Origin: Pedobacter glucosidilyticus DSM 23534
Lineage (GTDB): Bacteria; Bacteroidota; Bacteroidia; Sphingobacteriales; Sphingobacteriaceae
Length of the DNA: 64,000 nucleotides
Reading direction: 5' to 3'
NCBI RefSeq assembly: GCF_000425145.1
Contig: NZ_AULF01000014.1
Span: forward strand, 1 to 64,000
Part shown: one piece after another, positions 15,770 through 25,615 of the stretch
How the letters are laid out: the number at the start of each line of letters is the position of its first letter
Numbering within the stretch: position 1 is the stretch's first letter
Program-made: the position numbers and the translations under genes
Notes under the pieces: generated by a model
Told to the model about the DNA's origin: nothing
The model's database searches: none
What the model saw: only the letters and a program-made list of their open reading frames with translations

Positions 15770-18700
15770 TTAGATTAGATTTAAAGCTACTTCCTCTTTT
15801 AGGGATGCTTCATCGAGGATTTTTTTAACTTCTGCTTTGCAAGAGCCACAACCTTGACCTGCACCTGTGGCAGTACATAAGGCGTTCAAATCTGTACAGC
15901 CCAAAGCTATTTTTTCTTCTAAATTACCTTTACCAACATTATTACAGCTACAAACCAATTTACCTTTAACTGCTTCTGCTTTTTTACCGCTTCTAAGCAG
16001 TTGCATTCTCTTTTCGCTTAGTTCTATTTTATTAGCAATAAGCTCTTTAAATTCTAGGAACTCAGTTTTATCTCCGATAAGGATAGCGCCAACCAGTTTA
16101 TCTTGTTTAATAATACATTTCTTATAATATCGCTTAGCTTTATCGATAAAAACTATTTCTTCGTAAGTTTCGTCTGGGCATTCTGGTAAACCAATGCTGC
16201 ACAAATCAAAACCATGAATTTTTATCAAGTTCATGCTGGTGCTTCCGCTATAATAGCTAGCAATATCTCCGTTTAAATAATTGGCAACAACGGTAGCTTG
16301 TTGTTCTGCCGCAGCGGTAATGCCGTATAAACTACCGTTAAACTCTGCAATTTCACCAATTGCATAAATGGCAGGGTCATTTGTTTGCAGATAATCATTA
16401 ACCACAACACCTTTTTTGCAGTTTAAGTCGCTTGCTTTAGCCAGTTCTATATTGGGTGTAGTACCAATAGCTAAAATGATAGCATCACAGTTTATTTTTC
16501 TACCGCTTTTTAAACCAATGGCGGTAAGTTTAGATCTTCCGTAATACAATTGTACTTCATCATCATAATAAATATCGCAACCTAGGTCTACCATTTCCTC
16601 ATGTAAAAGCTGACTGCCCAAAGCATCTAGCTGCCTACCCATAAACCTAGAACTTCTTTGGATGATGGTAATTTTAATACCTATCTCTCTTAAAGAAGCC
16701 GCCATTTCTAAGCCTAGCAATCCGCCGCCATAAATAGCAACATGGGCGTTTTTAGGGATATGATTTTTAAAGTTATCAGCATCTGTACGACTCCTCATGG
16801 TAAAAATGCCCTTTAAATTAGGTAAGTTTTTAGGAACCGACGCCCGACTACCTGTTGCCATGATGAGGATATCGTATGGGGTTTTTCTACCCAAACTATC
16901 TACCACAAATTTTTGCTCTCTGTCTATTTTTTCTACACTTACACCACGGTGAAGCCTAATTTTATAATCAGGTTCTTCTTCATCTGTCATCTTAACCAAT
17001 TGTTCCCAGCCTTGTTCACCACTGATATAATCTGGTAGCATAACCCTATTATAAAAAGGAAAATTTTCTTTACTAAAAATGGTTATGGCATCTTCTTGGT
17101 TTATTTCTCTATAAGCCTTTACAAAGCCAAAAGCACCTGCCCCAGCACCAATAATAACTATCTTTTGTTCTGGTTTTTGATATTTGACAACCTTAACAGC
17201 ACAATATTTAAAATCTGGCTCTTTAGAAATTGGGTCTAGCAAATCATTGGTGATATTATTTGCTCGGTTTAAATCATTTCCGAGGATTTTGCCCCAATGC
17301 ATAGGCAAGAAAACAACACCAGGTTTTATGGTATTACCAATTTTAACTTTTGCTCTTACTTCTCCGCGGGCAGAAGTTATGATGGCGATATCATCTTCTT
17401 TCAGTTGTAATTGCTCTGCATCCTGAACATGAATTTCTAAATAAGCTTGCTTAATATGCTGATTTAGCTTATTTACTTTACCAGTTTTACTTCTGGTATG
17501 CCATTGGTCTCTAATACGGCCCGTGGTTAAGATAAAAGGAAAATCGGGATTTGGTTTTTCGCTAGTTAAAGTATCTGGTACGGCATGTAAGATGGCTTTT
17601 TGTGATGGTGTATAAAACTTTTTATCATCAAAGAGTCGCTTAGTGCCGTTTTGTTTATGCTTTTTATAAGGCCATTGAATACTTCTATGCGCTTTTAAAA
17701 TAGTGTAGTTTAAGCCAAAAATATCTATGTTGGTGCCTTTGGTGAGTTTGGTATGTTCTATAAATATTTCTTCTACATTGTTATAGTTGAAGCTATTATA
17801 GCCCATTTTTTGAGCAAATTTGCAGATGATTTCAGCATCGGGCAAGGCTTCTCCGGGTGCATCTACAGCTTTATGTAAGTATGTAATTCTCCGCTCAGAA
17901 TTTGTCATGGTACCTTCTTTCTCTGCCCAGGCTGCTGCGGGTAAAACAACATCAGCGTAAGCTAAAGTTTCTGGTTTATTGCTGATTTCTTGTACCACAA
18001 CAAATTTTGCTTTTTTCAAAGCGGCTTCGGCTTGCCGGGTATTGGGTAAGCTGGTTAATGGGTTGGTACACAGTATCCAGATAGCTTTTAATTGCCCTGT
18101 TTCTAAGGCTTCAAACATTTCTGTTGCTGTTAAACCAGGCTTTTCTTGTATTTCTTTTCCACCCCAAAATGCTTGTACTTCTTGGCGGTGTAGTGGGTTG
18201 TTTAAGTTGCGGTGGGCAGGTAGAAGGTTTGATAAGCCTCCAACTTCTCTGCCGCCCATGGCGTTGGGTTGGCCAGTTAATGAAAACGGACCAGCTCCAG
18301 GTTTGCCAATTTGCCCAGTAATTAAGTTGAGGTTAATCAAACTTAAGTTCTTGTTGGTGCCAATAGCACTTTGGTTAAGCCCCATGGTCCACATACTGAT
18401 AAAGCCTTTTGCTTCACCAATATATTGTGCGGCAAGTCTAATATCATTGGGGTTTAGGCCGCAAATATGAGCCGCTTCTTCTAAACTTTTTTCAAAAACT
18501 ACGGCTTTGTAAGCTTCATAACCTTCTGCATGTTGTTGAATAAAATTGATGTCAATATAACCTTGCTCTATAAGAAGCCGGCCAATGGCGTGGTTAAGGG
18601 TAATATCTGTGCCAGGGTTTAACTGCAAATGTAAATCTGCTATGGCACAAGTATCGGTTACACGCGGATCAACAATAATGATTTTAACATCCGGATTAGC

Positions 18701-19291
18701 AGCTTTATGAGCTTCAACCCTTCTCCAAATGATAGGATGACACCAAGCTGGGTTAGCACCTGTAACATAAAAGCAGTCTGCCAGTTCTATATCATCATAG
18801 CAAATAGGTACGCTATCTTCGCCGATAGACATTTTGTAGCCTACAACAGCGCTACTCATGCATAATCTAGAATTGGTATCTATATTATTACTGCCTATAA
18901 AGCCTTTTATAAGCTTATTAATGACATAGTATTCTTCTGTTAAACACTGCCCCGATGCATAGAAAGCAACCGAATTTGGGCCGTATTTTTCTATAAAAGT
19001 TTTAAAAACTGCTGCGCTACGTTCTAAAGCATCATCCCAGCTTACCCTTTGTAAAGGCATACTTTTATTGTAGCGCATTTGCGGATACAGTAACCTGTCG
19101 CTTTTATCGTTTACAGTATGATGCAGGTTTAAGCCCTTGCTACAGAGCATTCCTTTGTTAGAAGGATGATGTTTATCTCCCTCAACTAAAATATTTCCGT
19201 TTTTTTCCTTTTGGATAAGCACACCACAACCCACTCCGCAATAGCTGCAGGTAGAAGTAAGTTGTTCTGTTGTTTTTTTAGTGTGCGACAT
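15770..19291 (-). CDS. nasA: Assimilatory nitrate reductase, NasA-NasB fusion
   Basis: A 1173-residue cytoplasmic fusion. Residues 1-55 bind [4Fe-4S] (C15, C18, C22, C50). Residues 55-700 form the bis-MGD molybdopterin oxidoreductase; C144 in SRLCMSSAV is the likely Mo ligand, and the MGD-binding C-terminal fold ends near 700. From 709 (QKIVIIGAGAGAFG) an FAD/NAD(P)H reductase resembling NasB and the NirB N-terminus follows, with GGGLLGLEMA as the second dinucleotide fold. A BFD-like [2Fe-2S] domain lies near the end (CSCNNVGKG ... GCGSC). It reduces nitrate to nitrite with pyridine nucleotide electrons in one chain. 8 bp after narK. Confidence 0.93.
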   Translation of the reverse strand: MSHTKKTTEQLTSTCSYCGVGCGVLIQKEKNGNILVEGDKHHPSNKGMLCSKGLNLHHTVNDKSDRLLYPQMRYNKSMPLQRVSWDDALERSAAVFKTFIEKYGPNSVAFYASGQCLTEEYYVINKLIKGFIGSNNIDTNSRLCMSSAVVGYKMSIGEDSVPICYDDIELADCFYVTGANPAWCHPIIWRRVEAHKAANPDVKIIIVDPRVTDTCAIADLHLQLNPGTDITLNHAIGRLLIEQGYIDINFIQQHAEGYEAYKAVVFEKSLEEAAHICGLNPNDIRLAAQYIGEAKGFISMWTMGLNQSAIGTNKNLSLINLNLITGQIGKPGAGPFSLTGQPNAMGGREVGGLSNLLPAHRNLNNPLHRQEVQAFWGGKEIQEKPGLTATEMFEALETGQLKAIWILCTNPLTSLPNTRQAEAALKKAKFVVVQEISNKPETLAYADVVLPAAAWAEKEGTMTNSERRITYLHKAVDAPGEALPDAEIICKFAQKMGYNSFNYNNVEEIFIEHTKLTKGTNIDIFGLNYTILKAHRSIQWPYKKHKQNGTKRLFDDKKFYTPSQKAILHAVPDTLTSEKPNPDFPFILTTGRIRDQWHTRSKTGKVNKLNQHIKQAYLEIHVQDAEQLQLKEDDIAIITSARGEVRAKVKIGNTIKPGVVFLPMHWGKILGNDLNRANNITNDLLDPISKEPDFKYCAVKVVKYQKPEQKIVIIGAGAGAFGFVKAYREINQEDAITIFSKENFPFYNRVMLPDYISGEQGWEQLVKMTDEEEPDYKIRLHRGVSVEKIDREQKFVVDSLGRKTPYDILIMATGSRASVPKNLPNLKGIFTMRSRTDADNFKNHIPKNAHVAIYGGGLLGLEMAASLREIGIKITIIQRSSRFMGRQLDALGSQLLHEEMVDLGCDIYYDDEVQLYYGRSKLTAIGLKSGRKINCDAIILAIGTTPNIELAKASDLNCKKGVVVNDYLQTNDPAIYAIGEIAEFNGSLYGITAAAEQQATVVANYLNGDIASYYSGSTSMNLIKIHGFDLCSIGLPECPDETYEEIVFIDKAKRYYKKCIIKQDKLVGAILIGDKTEFLEFKELIANKIELSEKRMQLLRSGKKAEAVKGKLVCSCNNVGKGNLEEKIALGCTDLNALCTATGAGQGCGSCKAEVKKILDEASLKEEVALNLI

Positions 19292-19299
19292 ATAAATTT

Positions 19300-20607
19300 T
19301 TATTTAGATGTTTTCAACGATAAGTTTTGAGTTTCAAGGCTTGCTGTTTTTGAGGTGGAAAATTTTGTAATGAGGATAATGATAGAAACGATAATGATGA
19401 TGTAGCCTATATATTGAAATGCCTGAACATAGCTGATGGATTCTACTTTAAACAAGAAGCCAAAGGCCATACCGCCCAAATTTCCACCGGCACCTACTAT
19501 ACCGCTTACCATCCCTACATTTTTTTCATTAACAAAAGGCACAATGCCATAAGTAGCACCATTAGCCATTTTTAAAAATAATGCGAAGGTTAACATAGAA
19601 ACAATGGCTAATACAAACGAGCCTGATAAAGCAAATAACAGTAAGCCAAAACCTTCTAACAACAACATAATAGCCAGTAAAATACCTTTACCTTTTAAGC
19701 CGTATTTTAATCCGGTTTTGTCTGATACGATGCCGCCCATCGCTCTGGCGAAAATATTCATGAAACCGAATACACCAGCCCAAAAGCCGGCACTACTTTG
19801 CGATAGGCCGAAAGAGTCTACAAAATGAAGAGCAGCTATGTTGTCAAAGGTTATTTCCATACCAAAGCACATGGCATAAGCTAAAGTTAAAGCCCAAACT
19901 CGCCAATCTGCCAAAATAGACCAATCTGTTTTAGCTGCGGCTGATTTCTCTTTGTTAATCTCATCAAAATTTCCTGCCGGTGTATCTTTGGTATATTTCC
20001 AATATAAAAAGGCAGCTACAAGCATCATTAATCCGGGTACAATCATAGCGTATCTCCAAGCTTGAGCATCAGTATAGCCAAAGCCTACGATAGCAGCAAA
20101 AATTAAGGGCATCACCATATTGGTTACACCGCCGCCTAAATTTCCCCATCCTCCGGTTATGGCATTGGCGGTTCCTTTAATTTTTGGTGCAAACATCATA
20201 GAAGTATGGTATTGCGTAATCACAAAAGATGCACCTATAACGCCTATTGCTAGCCTAAACAGTAAGAAAGTCTCGTAAGAATCGGCCAAACCAACTAAAA
20301 ACACAGGTAAAGAACCCAAGCATAATAACCAAATAGCGGCTTTACGAGGACCTATAACATCGCATAGCCTACCTATTACTAACCTAGCTATGATGGTAGA
20401 GGCTACTGAGGCTATGATAAGGTTACCAACTTGGGCTTTGCTTAAACCAAGCTCTGTTCTGATGGTTGGCATTAAAGGAGCTAAACCAAACCATCCGAAG
20501 AAACAAACTAAAAACATGAGCCATGTAATATGGAATGTTCTCATTTGTATACCTTTTATGCTAAATAAGTTGAGCTTTTCTAGTGGTTTTTCGCTTGATT
20601 TTATCAT
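19300..20607 (-). CDS. narK: MFS nitrate/nitrite transporter (NarK/NNP family)
   Basis: A 435-residue, 12-helix inner-membrane transporter. The two nitrate-signature loops are visible: GGWGNLGGGVTNMVMP and GAGGNLGGMAFGFLF; the MFS loop GRLCDVIGPRKAA lies between helices 2 and 3. It imports nitrate (or exchanges nitrite) and is the first gene of the narK-nasA-moa-mobA run, giving a second uptake route beside the ABC system. ATG at 20607 gives a 20-residue N-terminal extension before helix 1. The nearest possible promoter region is the 383-bp gap upstream. Confidence 0.92.
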   Translation of the reverse strand: MIKSSEKPLEKLNLFSIKGIQMRTFHITWLMFLVCFFGWFGLAPLMPTIRTELGLSKAQVGNLIIASVASTIIARLVIGRLCDVIGPRKAAIWLLCLGSLPVFLVGLADSYETFLLFRLAIGVIGASFVITQYHTSMMFAPKIKGTANAITGGWGNLGGGVTNMVMPLIFAAIVGFGYTDAQAWRYAMIVPGLMMLVAAFLYWKYTKDTPAGNFDEINKEKSAAAKTDWSILADWRVWALTLAYAMCFGMEITFDNIAALHFVDSFGLSQSSAGFWAGVFGFMNIFARAMGGIVSDKTGLKYGLKGKGILLAIMLLLEGFGLLLFALSGSFVLAIVSMLTFALFLKMANGATYGIVPFVNEKNVGMVSGIVGAGGNLGGMAFGFLFKVESISYVQAFQYIGYIIIIVSIIILITKFSTSKTASLETQNLSLKTSK

Positions 20608-20990
20608 AATTATTGTGTTTGACTAGTTTTAAATCTGTTTAATCGAAAAATTTTGAGTGATTTTTAAAATTCATTCAAAAAATAGATAATAAATATTCTT
20701 TTTATTGATATAAATTTATCATAAGTAATATTTTAAGACAAATTTTTAAGTCAAATACTTAAATTTATATGATTTTAGTAATATTTATATGTTATTTATG
20801 TTGGTTTTTGATGATTTTTTATGACTTATGTTTAATTATTGATGATTTTTTAATCGAAATACTCAAAAAAAGAGGCTTGTTTTTGTAAAAATTACTTTAT
20901 TGGTTGTTTTATTTGGTCAATTATTCTTAAAAACCTTTTTTATTTGAGTTTTTATCGATGAAAAATCAGTTTATTACTTTGATTATTTGC
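20608..20990. other. AT-rich intergenic region upstream of narK
   Basis: No gene. It separates the end of nrtD from narK, both on the minus strand, so it should hold the nrtD 3' end and the narK promoter. I see no clear TAnnTTTG on the minus strand and no strong terminator hairpin. ATTTATATGTT near 20781-20793 resembles a stretch near 26020-26030 upstream of the crp/fnr gene, but the DNA is too AT-rich to weigh this. Confidence 0.4.
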
Positions 20991-21866
20991 CTAATAATCA
21001 GAAATAGAGAATTTATCTATCAATAAGCTCAATAATTTATCATGTATCTCCTTATATTTTGGATGATGAACGATTTCTTTCTTATTTCTAGGCCTTTCTA
21101 AAGGTATATCTACAATTTCTTTAATAGTTGATGCTGGGCCGTTGTTTAAAACCACTACCCTGTCTGATAAAAAGATGGCTTCTTCAATATCATGGGTAAC
21201 CATTACAATAGTTTTATCTCTATTGTCTAAATTCCAAAGTTTTAGAAGTTCTATATGCATAGCGCTTTTGGTTAAGGCGTCTAAAGCACCAAAAGGTTCA
21301 TCAAGCAATAAAATTTTAGGGTTAATAGCAAAAGCTCTTGCTATAGCAACACGTTGTTTCATTCCTCCAGATAAATGACCAGGTAATTTGTGTTGATGCT
21401 CCCAAAGGTTCACCATTTTAAGGTTCTTTTCAACGATAGCTTTTTTCTCTTCTTTAGAGATGTTTTTAAAAGAAGAGTCTACCGCTTCATAAATATTTTG
21501 AAACACCGTAAGCCATGGTAATAGCGAGTAGTTTTGGAAAACGATACCTCTGTCTGGTCCGGGTCCTTTTACTACTTGTTCGTTGGCAATTACCTCTCCA
21601 CTTGTTGGGTTTACCATCCCAGAAATGGTATTCATTAAAGTTGATTTTCCGCAACCAGAATGCCCTATTAAAGAAATGATTTCTCCCTTTTTAATATCCA
21701 AACTAATATCCTCTAAAGCGGTATATAAGCCCTTTTTACTTTTAAAAGAAACGGTAACATTTTTAATTTTGATAGCTGTTGGTGCTAATAATTTAGCTAT
21801 TTCTTCTTTGGTTTCAGCCTCTTCAGCCTGTAAAAGATCTAGTTCTTCTTGTGTTAAATTTTTCAT
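20991..21866 (-). CDS. nrtD: Nitrate ABC transporter ATP-binding protein (NrtD/SsuB type)
   Basis: A 291-residue ATPase from ATG 21866; the longer frame starts with TTG at 21905 inside the permease gene and is less likely. Walker A GHSGCGKST (68-76), Q-loop FQNYSLLPW, signature LSGGMKQR, Walker B ILLLDEPFGALD and H-loop VTHDIEEA are all intact. An extra N-terminal helix (MKNLTQEELDLLQAEEAETK) precedes the ABC domain. There is no NrtC-type regulatory solute-binding extension. It energises import through NrtB with NrtA. Last gene of the porin-nrtA-nrtB-nrtD operon. Confidence 0.9.
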   Translation of the reverse strand: MKNLTQEELDLLQAEEAETKEEIAKLLAPTAIKIKNVTVSFKSKKGLYTALEDISLDIKKGEIISLIGHSGCGKSTLMNTISGMVNPTSGEVIANEQVVKGPGPDRGIVFQNYSLLPWLTVFQNIYEAVDSSFKNISKEEKKAIVEKNLKMVNLWEHQHKLPGHLSGGMKQRVAIARAFAINPKILLLDEPFGALDALTKSAMHIELLKLWNLDNRDKTIVMVTHDIEEAIFLSDRVVVLNNGPASTIKEIVDIPLERPRNKKEIVHHPKYKEIHDKLLSLLIDKFSISDY

Positions 21867-21885
21867 CGTTAAAAGATTTAAAAGG

Positions 21886-22674
21886 TTATTTATTTTCCCA
21901 GGCAAAAGCCATTTTTAAAGTATTAAAGAATTTATCTAGTAATAAGCCTACGCTGCCTATAATTAGAATAGCAACTAAGATTTTTTCTAGCGAAAGGCCG
22001 TTCCAGCTATCCCAAACAAAAAATCCAATACCAGAGCCTCCAGAAAGCATTTCGCCAGCTACAATCACCATCCAAGCGATGCCAATAGAAAGTCTTAAAC
22101 CTGTTATCATGTGGGGTAGGGTATAGGGGATTAAAATTTTAGTAAGGTATTTAAACTTAGAAAAGCCAAAAGCTTTGCTTACATTTTTATGGTCTTCTGG
22201 TATGTGCACTACACCAAAGGATGTATTAATTAAAGTTGGCCATAAAGAGGTAATGGTAATGATAAATATAGTAGCTCCGGCAGCAGCTTTAAAAGCCAAT
22301 AAGCCTAAAGGGAACCATGCTAAAGGTGAAACCGGACGAAGAATCTGAACAATAGGATCAAAAAGGCGCATGATAAATTTAGAAGAGCCCATTAATATCC
22401 CTAAAGGAATAGCTATTAAACTACCAATACCGAAACCTAAAAATACTCTCCATAAAGATGCGGTAAGTTGCAATCCTATGCCTTTATCGTTGGGGCCGTA
22501 ATCATAAAATGGCTCTGCAAACATTTCTTTGGCCACTTGCCAGGTAGCAATAGGGCCTGGTATCTCGCTTTCGGTAAGGATGGTAATGCCTTGCCAAATC
22601 AAACATAATAAGAGCATACTGGCTGCAAAAGATACGATTTGGCCGATGGTGTTTTTAATGAATGTATTTTTCAT
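21886..22674 (-). CDS. nrtB: Nitrate ABC transporter permease
   Basis: A 262-residue inner-membrane permease with about six helices and the EAA loop EDHKNVSKAFGFSKFKYLTKI, which contacts the ATPase. LRPVSPLAWFPLGLLAFKAA is typical of NrtB/SsuC/TauC permeases. It lies 19 bp before nrtD and is separated from nrtA by 85 bp containing a strong hairpin. The substrate assignment (nitrate) comes from NrtA-like SBP and neighbours. Confidence 0.9.
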   Translation of the reverse strand: MKNTFIKNTIGQIVSFAASMLLLCLIWQGITILTESEIPGPIATWQVAKEMFAEPFYDYGPNDKGIGLQLTASLWRVFLGFGIGSLIAIPLGILMGSSKFIMRLFDPIVQILRPVSPLAWFPLGLLAFKAAAGATIFIITITSLWPTLINTSFGVVHIPEDHKNVSKAFGFSKFKYLTKILIPYTLPHMITGLRLSIGIAWMVIVAGEMLSGGSGIGFFVWDSWNGLSLEKILVAILIIGSVGLLLDKFFNTLKMAFAWENK

Positions 22675-22690
22675 AATGTTGTTTTTAAAG

Positions 22691-22737
22691 AAACCCTTGT
22701 ACTACACTTTAGGGGTTTAGGTAGTACAAAAGGGTTT
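22691..22737 (-). promoter_or_regulatory. Hairpin between nrtA and nrtB
   Basis: AAACCCTTGTACTAC (22691-22705) is complementary to GTAGTACAAAAGGGTTT (22721-22737), with a 2-nt bulge and 15-nt loop. There is no U-tract, so it is better read as an mRNA-stabilising or attenuating stem in the intercistronic region. That would allow the solute-binding protein to be made in excess over the membrane subunits. Confidence 0.6.
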
Positions 22738-22759
22738 CAAACCTAAACTAAATTGATAT

Positions 22760-23956
22760 TTATTTTTTGGTAGTTTTTAGATAAGCGCCAATGTTTGCAG
22801 GGTCAAAACTTACATCGTAGGTTGTTTTGAAAGTAAGCATATCTGGTTGGATAGGTACTTTCATTTCTTTAGCTACTTCGGCAAATAAATCATCGAGTAC
22901 TAATTTTTCTGCAATGGCTTTGTAGTTAGGTTCTGCTTTTAGCATTCCAAATCTTACATATTGAGCCATAAACCACATACCGTATGATTTTTTAGGAGTA
23001 TTTACAAGGCCTCCCTTGTAAAAAGTCATAAAGTCACCTTTGTATCTTTGAACGCCTAAATCGCATCCCAAATCGCTAGAACCCATTAATCTGGCTTCAA
23101 TCACGGCTAATGGTGCATTAACATAATAAGGTTTAGTTAACCAAGAAGCTGCTTTTTTTCTGTTGCTCAATACATCAAGCCATTTGCAAGCCTCAATAAT
23201 GGCTTTCATTACTTGTTTGAGTTCTTGTTTGTTGGTGTTGGCAAATGCTGCATTTACAACTAAAGCTTTCTCTGGATGATCTTTCCAAATATCTTGCGAT
23301 GCTATGTGTGTAAAACCAATGCCTTGTGATGCTGCAACGCCATTCCAAGGTTCGCCTACAGAAAAACCTTCCATATTATCAACCTTCATATTGGCAACCA
23401 TTTGTGGTGGTGGAATGGTAATAATACCAACCGATTTTTGATTAACACCAGCTGCTGCAAGCCAGTTGCGTAGCCATATATCATGGGTTCCGCCTGGGAA
23501 AGTCATGGCAAAGGTTACTTCTTTTCTAGCCTGTATTTTCTTGATGGCGACACCAACTTTAGCTATTTCTTTATATCCTAATAGGTTACAAAAATCTTTA
23601 GATAGGGTTATGGCTTGTCCGTTATTGCTAAGCACCATAGCAATTTTCATTTCTGAACCAGCCTTGCCGCCAATACCAGTATAAACAGAAAAAGGCATAG
23701 AAAATAAGCAATGTGCGCCGTCTAGCTCACCGTTAAGGATTTTGTCTCTGATATTTGCCCAAGATGCTTCTTTAGATAATTCTACATCTAAACCATATTT
23801 AGCAAAAAGGCCAAGTTCTTTTGCGGCTACCAATGGAGCGCAATCTGTTAAAGGGATAAAACCTAGTTTTATTTTTTTTGCACTAACTGTTAAGGTGTTA
23901 AGTGCTAATATGAGGGCAAAAAATGCCCCTAAACGGTAGTTTTTAATACGTTTCAT
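22760..23956 (-). CDS. nrtA: Nitrate ABC transporter substrate-binding protein (NrtA/CmpA family)
   Basis: A 398-residue periplasmic protein with signal peptide (LGAFFALILALNTLTVSA). Family features: KIKLGFIPLTDCAPLVAAKELGLFAKYGLDVEL, FAMTFPGGTHDIWLRNWLAAAGV and VDNMEGFSVGEPWNGVAASQ, matching nitrate- and bicarbonate-binding proteins NrtA/CmpA. It captures the anion for NrtB-NrtD. It follows the outer-membrane porin gene after 18 bp and precedes the hairpin at 22691-22737. Confidence 0.9.
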   Translation of the reverse strand: MKRIKNYRLGAFFALILALNTLTVSAKKIKLGFIPLTDCAPLVAAKELGLFAKYGLDVELSKEASWANIRDKILNGELDGAHCLFSMPFSVYTGIGGKAGSEMKIAMVLSNNGQAITLSKDFCNLLGYKEIAKVGVAIKKIQARKEVTFAMTFPGGTHDIWLRNWLAAAGVNQKSVGIITIPPPQMVANMKVDNMEGFSVGEPWNGVAASQGIGFTHIASQDIWKDHPEKALVVNAAFANTNKQELKQVMKAIIEACKWLDVLSNRKKAASWLTKPYYVNAPLAVIEARLMGSSDLGCDLGVQRYKGDFMTFYKGGLVNTPKKSYGMWFMAQYVRFGMLKAEPNYKAIAEKLVLDDLFAEVAKEMKVPIQPDMLTFKTTYDVSFDPANIGAYLKTTKK

Positions 23957-23974
23957 GATATAAAAAGATTAATG

Positions 23975-25576
23975 TTATTGTTTAATAGCTGATGGTTTGG
24001 TATATAAGAAATCTGGTTTGATGTTAATCATCAAATAGCCAAAATGCCCTGTTTTATTATAATCTGCAGGAGATCCAGGTTGAGCTTTTGCGATAACCAT
24101 ATTATCTTCTGCTTTCATGATAGAGTAGCCCAGTTCTACCGTAGTAAATTTATTGAGGGTATAATTGATGCCTAAATCTACTTCTTGCCCGAGTTTTTGA
24201 GAATTGCTATTAGCTAAAGCTTGAGCTGTTTCAAACAAATGGTAGTCTGCTATAACATAAAATTGATTGGCGGTAAATTTGGTTTTAAAGTAATAATCTT
24301 TTAAACCGGCAGCAGGTGAGCCTGTTGGAGCGTAAAAATAATCCATGGTGCCCCAGAACTTGTGTGGTGTGCCATATAAAGGATCAAACCTCTTACTTTC
24401 AGTTGTAGGCGTTGTTGTTTTATTGCCCGATAAATAGTCAAAACCGGGACCTAAAGTAAATTTGCCTTTACTGTAATTAGCGCTAATGGTATAATGGTAA
24501 GCATCTAGCTTCTTGCCATCTCTATCATGTCCGTTTTGATGATAGTAAGCCGCTTGTACAGCTACTTTGCCAAAGCCTGATGCATTGCCAAAAACAGGTG
24601 TAATCATAGCGCCGAAGGTATTTCTGTTATGCGTTCCGTTGATGTCAAAAAATCTTCCGTAAACTTTTCCTCCTCCGCTATTTACACTGTCTAGTCGGTA
24701 TTTTCCAAATTCATCATGAAAATAAAGAGCCGAAATTCTAGTTTGACCAAATTTTCTGGCTACATAAATACTAGTAAAGTTTTTATAATCTTGGTTTCCG
24801 CCATTAGTATTGGGCGGGTTTGTGAATGTAGGGGTGCCTGTTTTAGCACTATTACCTGCAGCATTTACTAAAGGTATCATGTTGGCAGGTGTGGGTACCA
24901 AAACGCCATTATTATTTTTTACACTTGCCGGAATATTTGCAGGCACATAATTGGTTCTGGCAAAGTTTTCATTATTTTGGTTAAAAGCATAACCAATATC
25001 TACTTGCCACCCTTGGTGTACCACTTTTAACAGCGCCATATCAAACCTGCGTCCTTGTTGAAGCCAATCTAAATTACCTATCAATCGGGCATCATCATAA
25101 ATTAATTCTTGTCGGCCAATTTTTAAAGATAGGTTATCAAAAAGCTTAAATTTAATGGTTGTATCAGTTTTATTTGCCAAAGTTAAATCGGCCCAACTTT
25201 CATGAAGCATAAAACGGCTGCCGTCTGCCTGAGATATGGTAGAAGCATCTTGCCCCCAAACCCTTACATCTTGTGCGCTTACACCAAAAGTTAGCTTATC
25301 CCATTTATAACCAAAATTTAGCCTTGTTCTTTGTGAAATAAAAGCTGCTGTTTTAGCACCATTGGGAACTAAGTTAGCAAAGCCTTTTCTTACTTCGCCA
25401 CGAGGTCTTATTTGACCAGTTAAAGAAAATTGTGCATGCGCTTGCGCTGATGATAATGATAGGAGGAAGATGTATAAGAGTTTTTGAAAGATTACTTTCT
25501 TCCTTCGGAGGATGTTTTTTTGGGGTGTAAAATCTCTGCGACTAGACCTTACACGGTTTGATAAAAATTTATACAT
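23975..25576 (-). CDS. Outer-membrane beta-barrel porin (alginate-export/AlgE-like family)
   Basis: About 533 residues from ATG 25576; a longer frame starts at ATG 25621, but that codon sits inside a stable stem. After a basic N-terminus comes a signal sequence (LLYIFLLSLSSAQAHAQ). The rest alternates aromatic beta strands (QIRPRGEVRKGF, QRTRLNFGYKWDKLTFGVSAQDVRVWGQ, LKIGRQELIYDDARLIGNLDW, FGYLMINIKP) and matches the alginate export (AlgE-like) porin family. As first gene of the nrt operon it probably brings nitrate across the outer membrane rather than exporting alginate. Substrate is inferred from context. Confidence 0.8.
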   Translation of the reverse strand: MYKFLSNRVRSSRRDFTPQKNILRRKKVIFQKLLYIFLLSLSSAQAHAQFSLTGQIRPRGEVRKGFANLVPNGAKTAAFISQRTRLNFGYKWDKLTFGVSAQDVRVWGQDASTISQADGSRFMLHESWADLTLANKTDTTIKFKLFDNLSLKIGRQELIYDDARLIGNLDWLQQGRRFDMALLKVVHQGWQVDIGYAFNQNNENFARTNYVPANIPASVKNNNGVLVPTPANMIPLVNAAGNSAKTGTPTFTNPPNTNGGNQDYKNFTSIYVARKFGQTRISALYFHDEFGKYRLDSVNSGGGKVYGRFFDINGTHNRNTFGAMITPVFGNASGFGKVAVQAAYYHQNGHDRDGKKLDAYHYTISANYSKGKFTLGPGFDYLSGNKTTTPTTESKRFDPLYGTPHKFWGTMDYFYAPTGSPAAGLKDYYFKTKFTANQFYVIADYHLFETAQALANSNSQKLGQEVDLGINYTLNKFTTVELGYSIMKAEDNMVIAKAQPGSPADYNKTGHFGYLMINIKPDFLYTKPSAIKQ

Positions 25577-25615
25577 TTGTTTAAGTTTAATTTGTGTGAG
25601 CAAGTTGACTATTTT

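Noticed and set aside
15770..19291. NasA-NasB fusion as a sequencing artefact
   Set aside because: The frame is continuous through the linker at 700-709, all domain motifs are intact, and no stop or start signal suggests two genes.
20991..21905. Longer TTG-started form of the NrtD ATPase
   Set aside because: It overlaps nrtB, starts with TTG and adds residues absent from a normal ABC ATPase; ATG 21866 is better.
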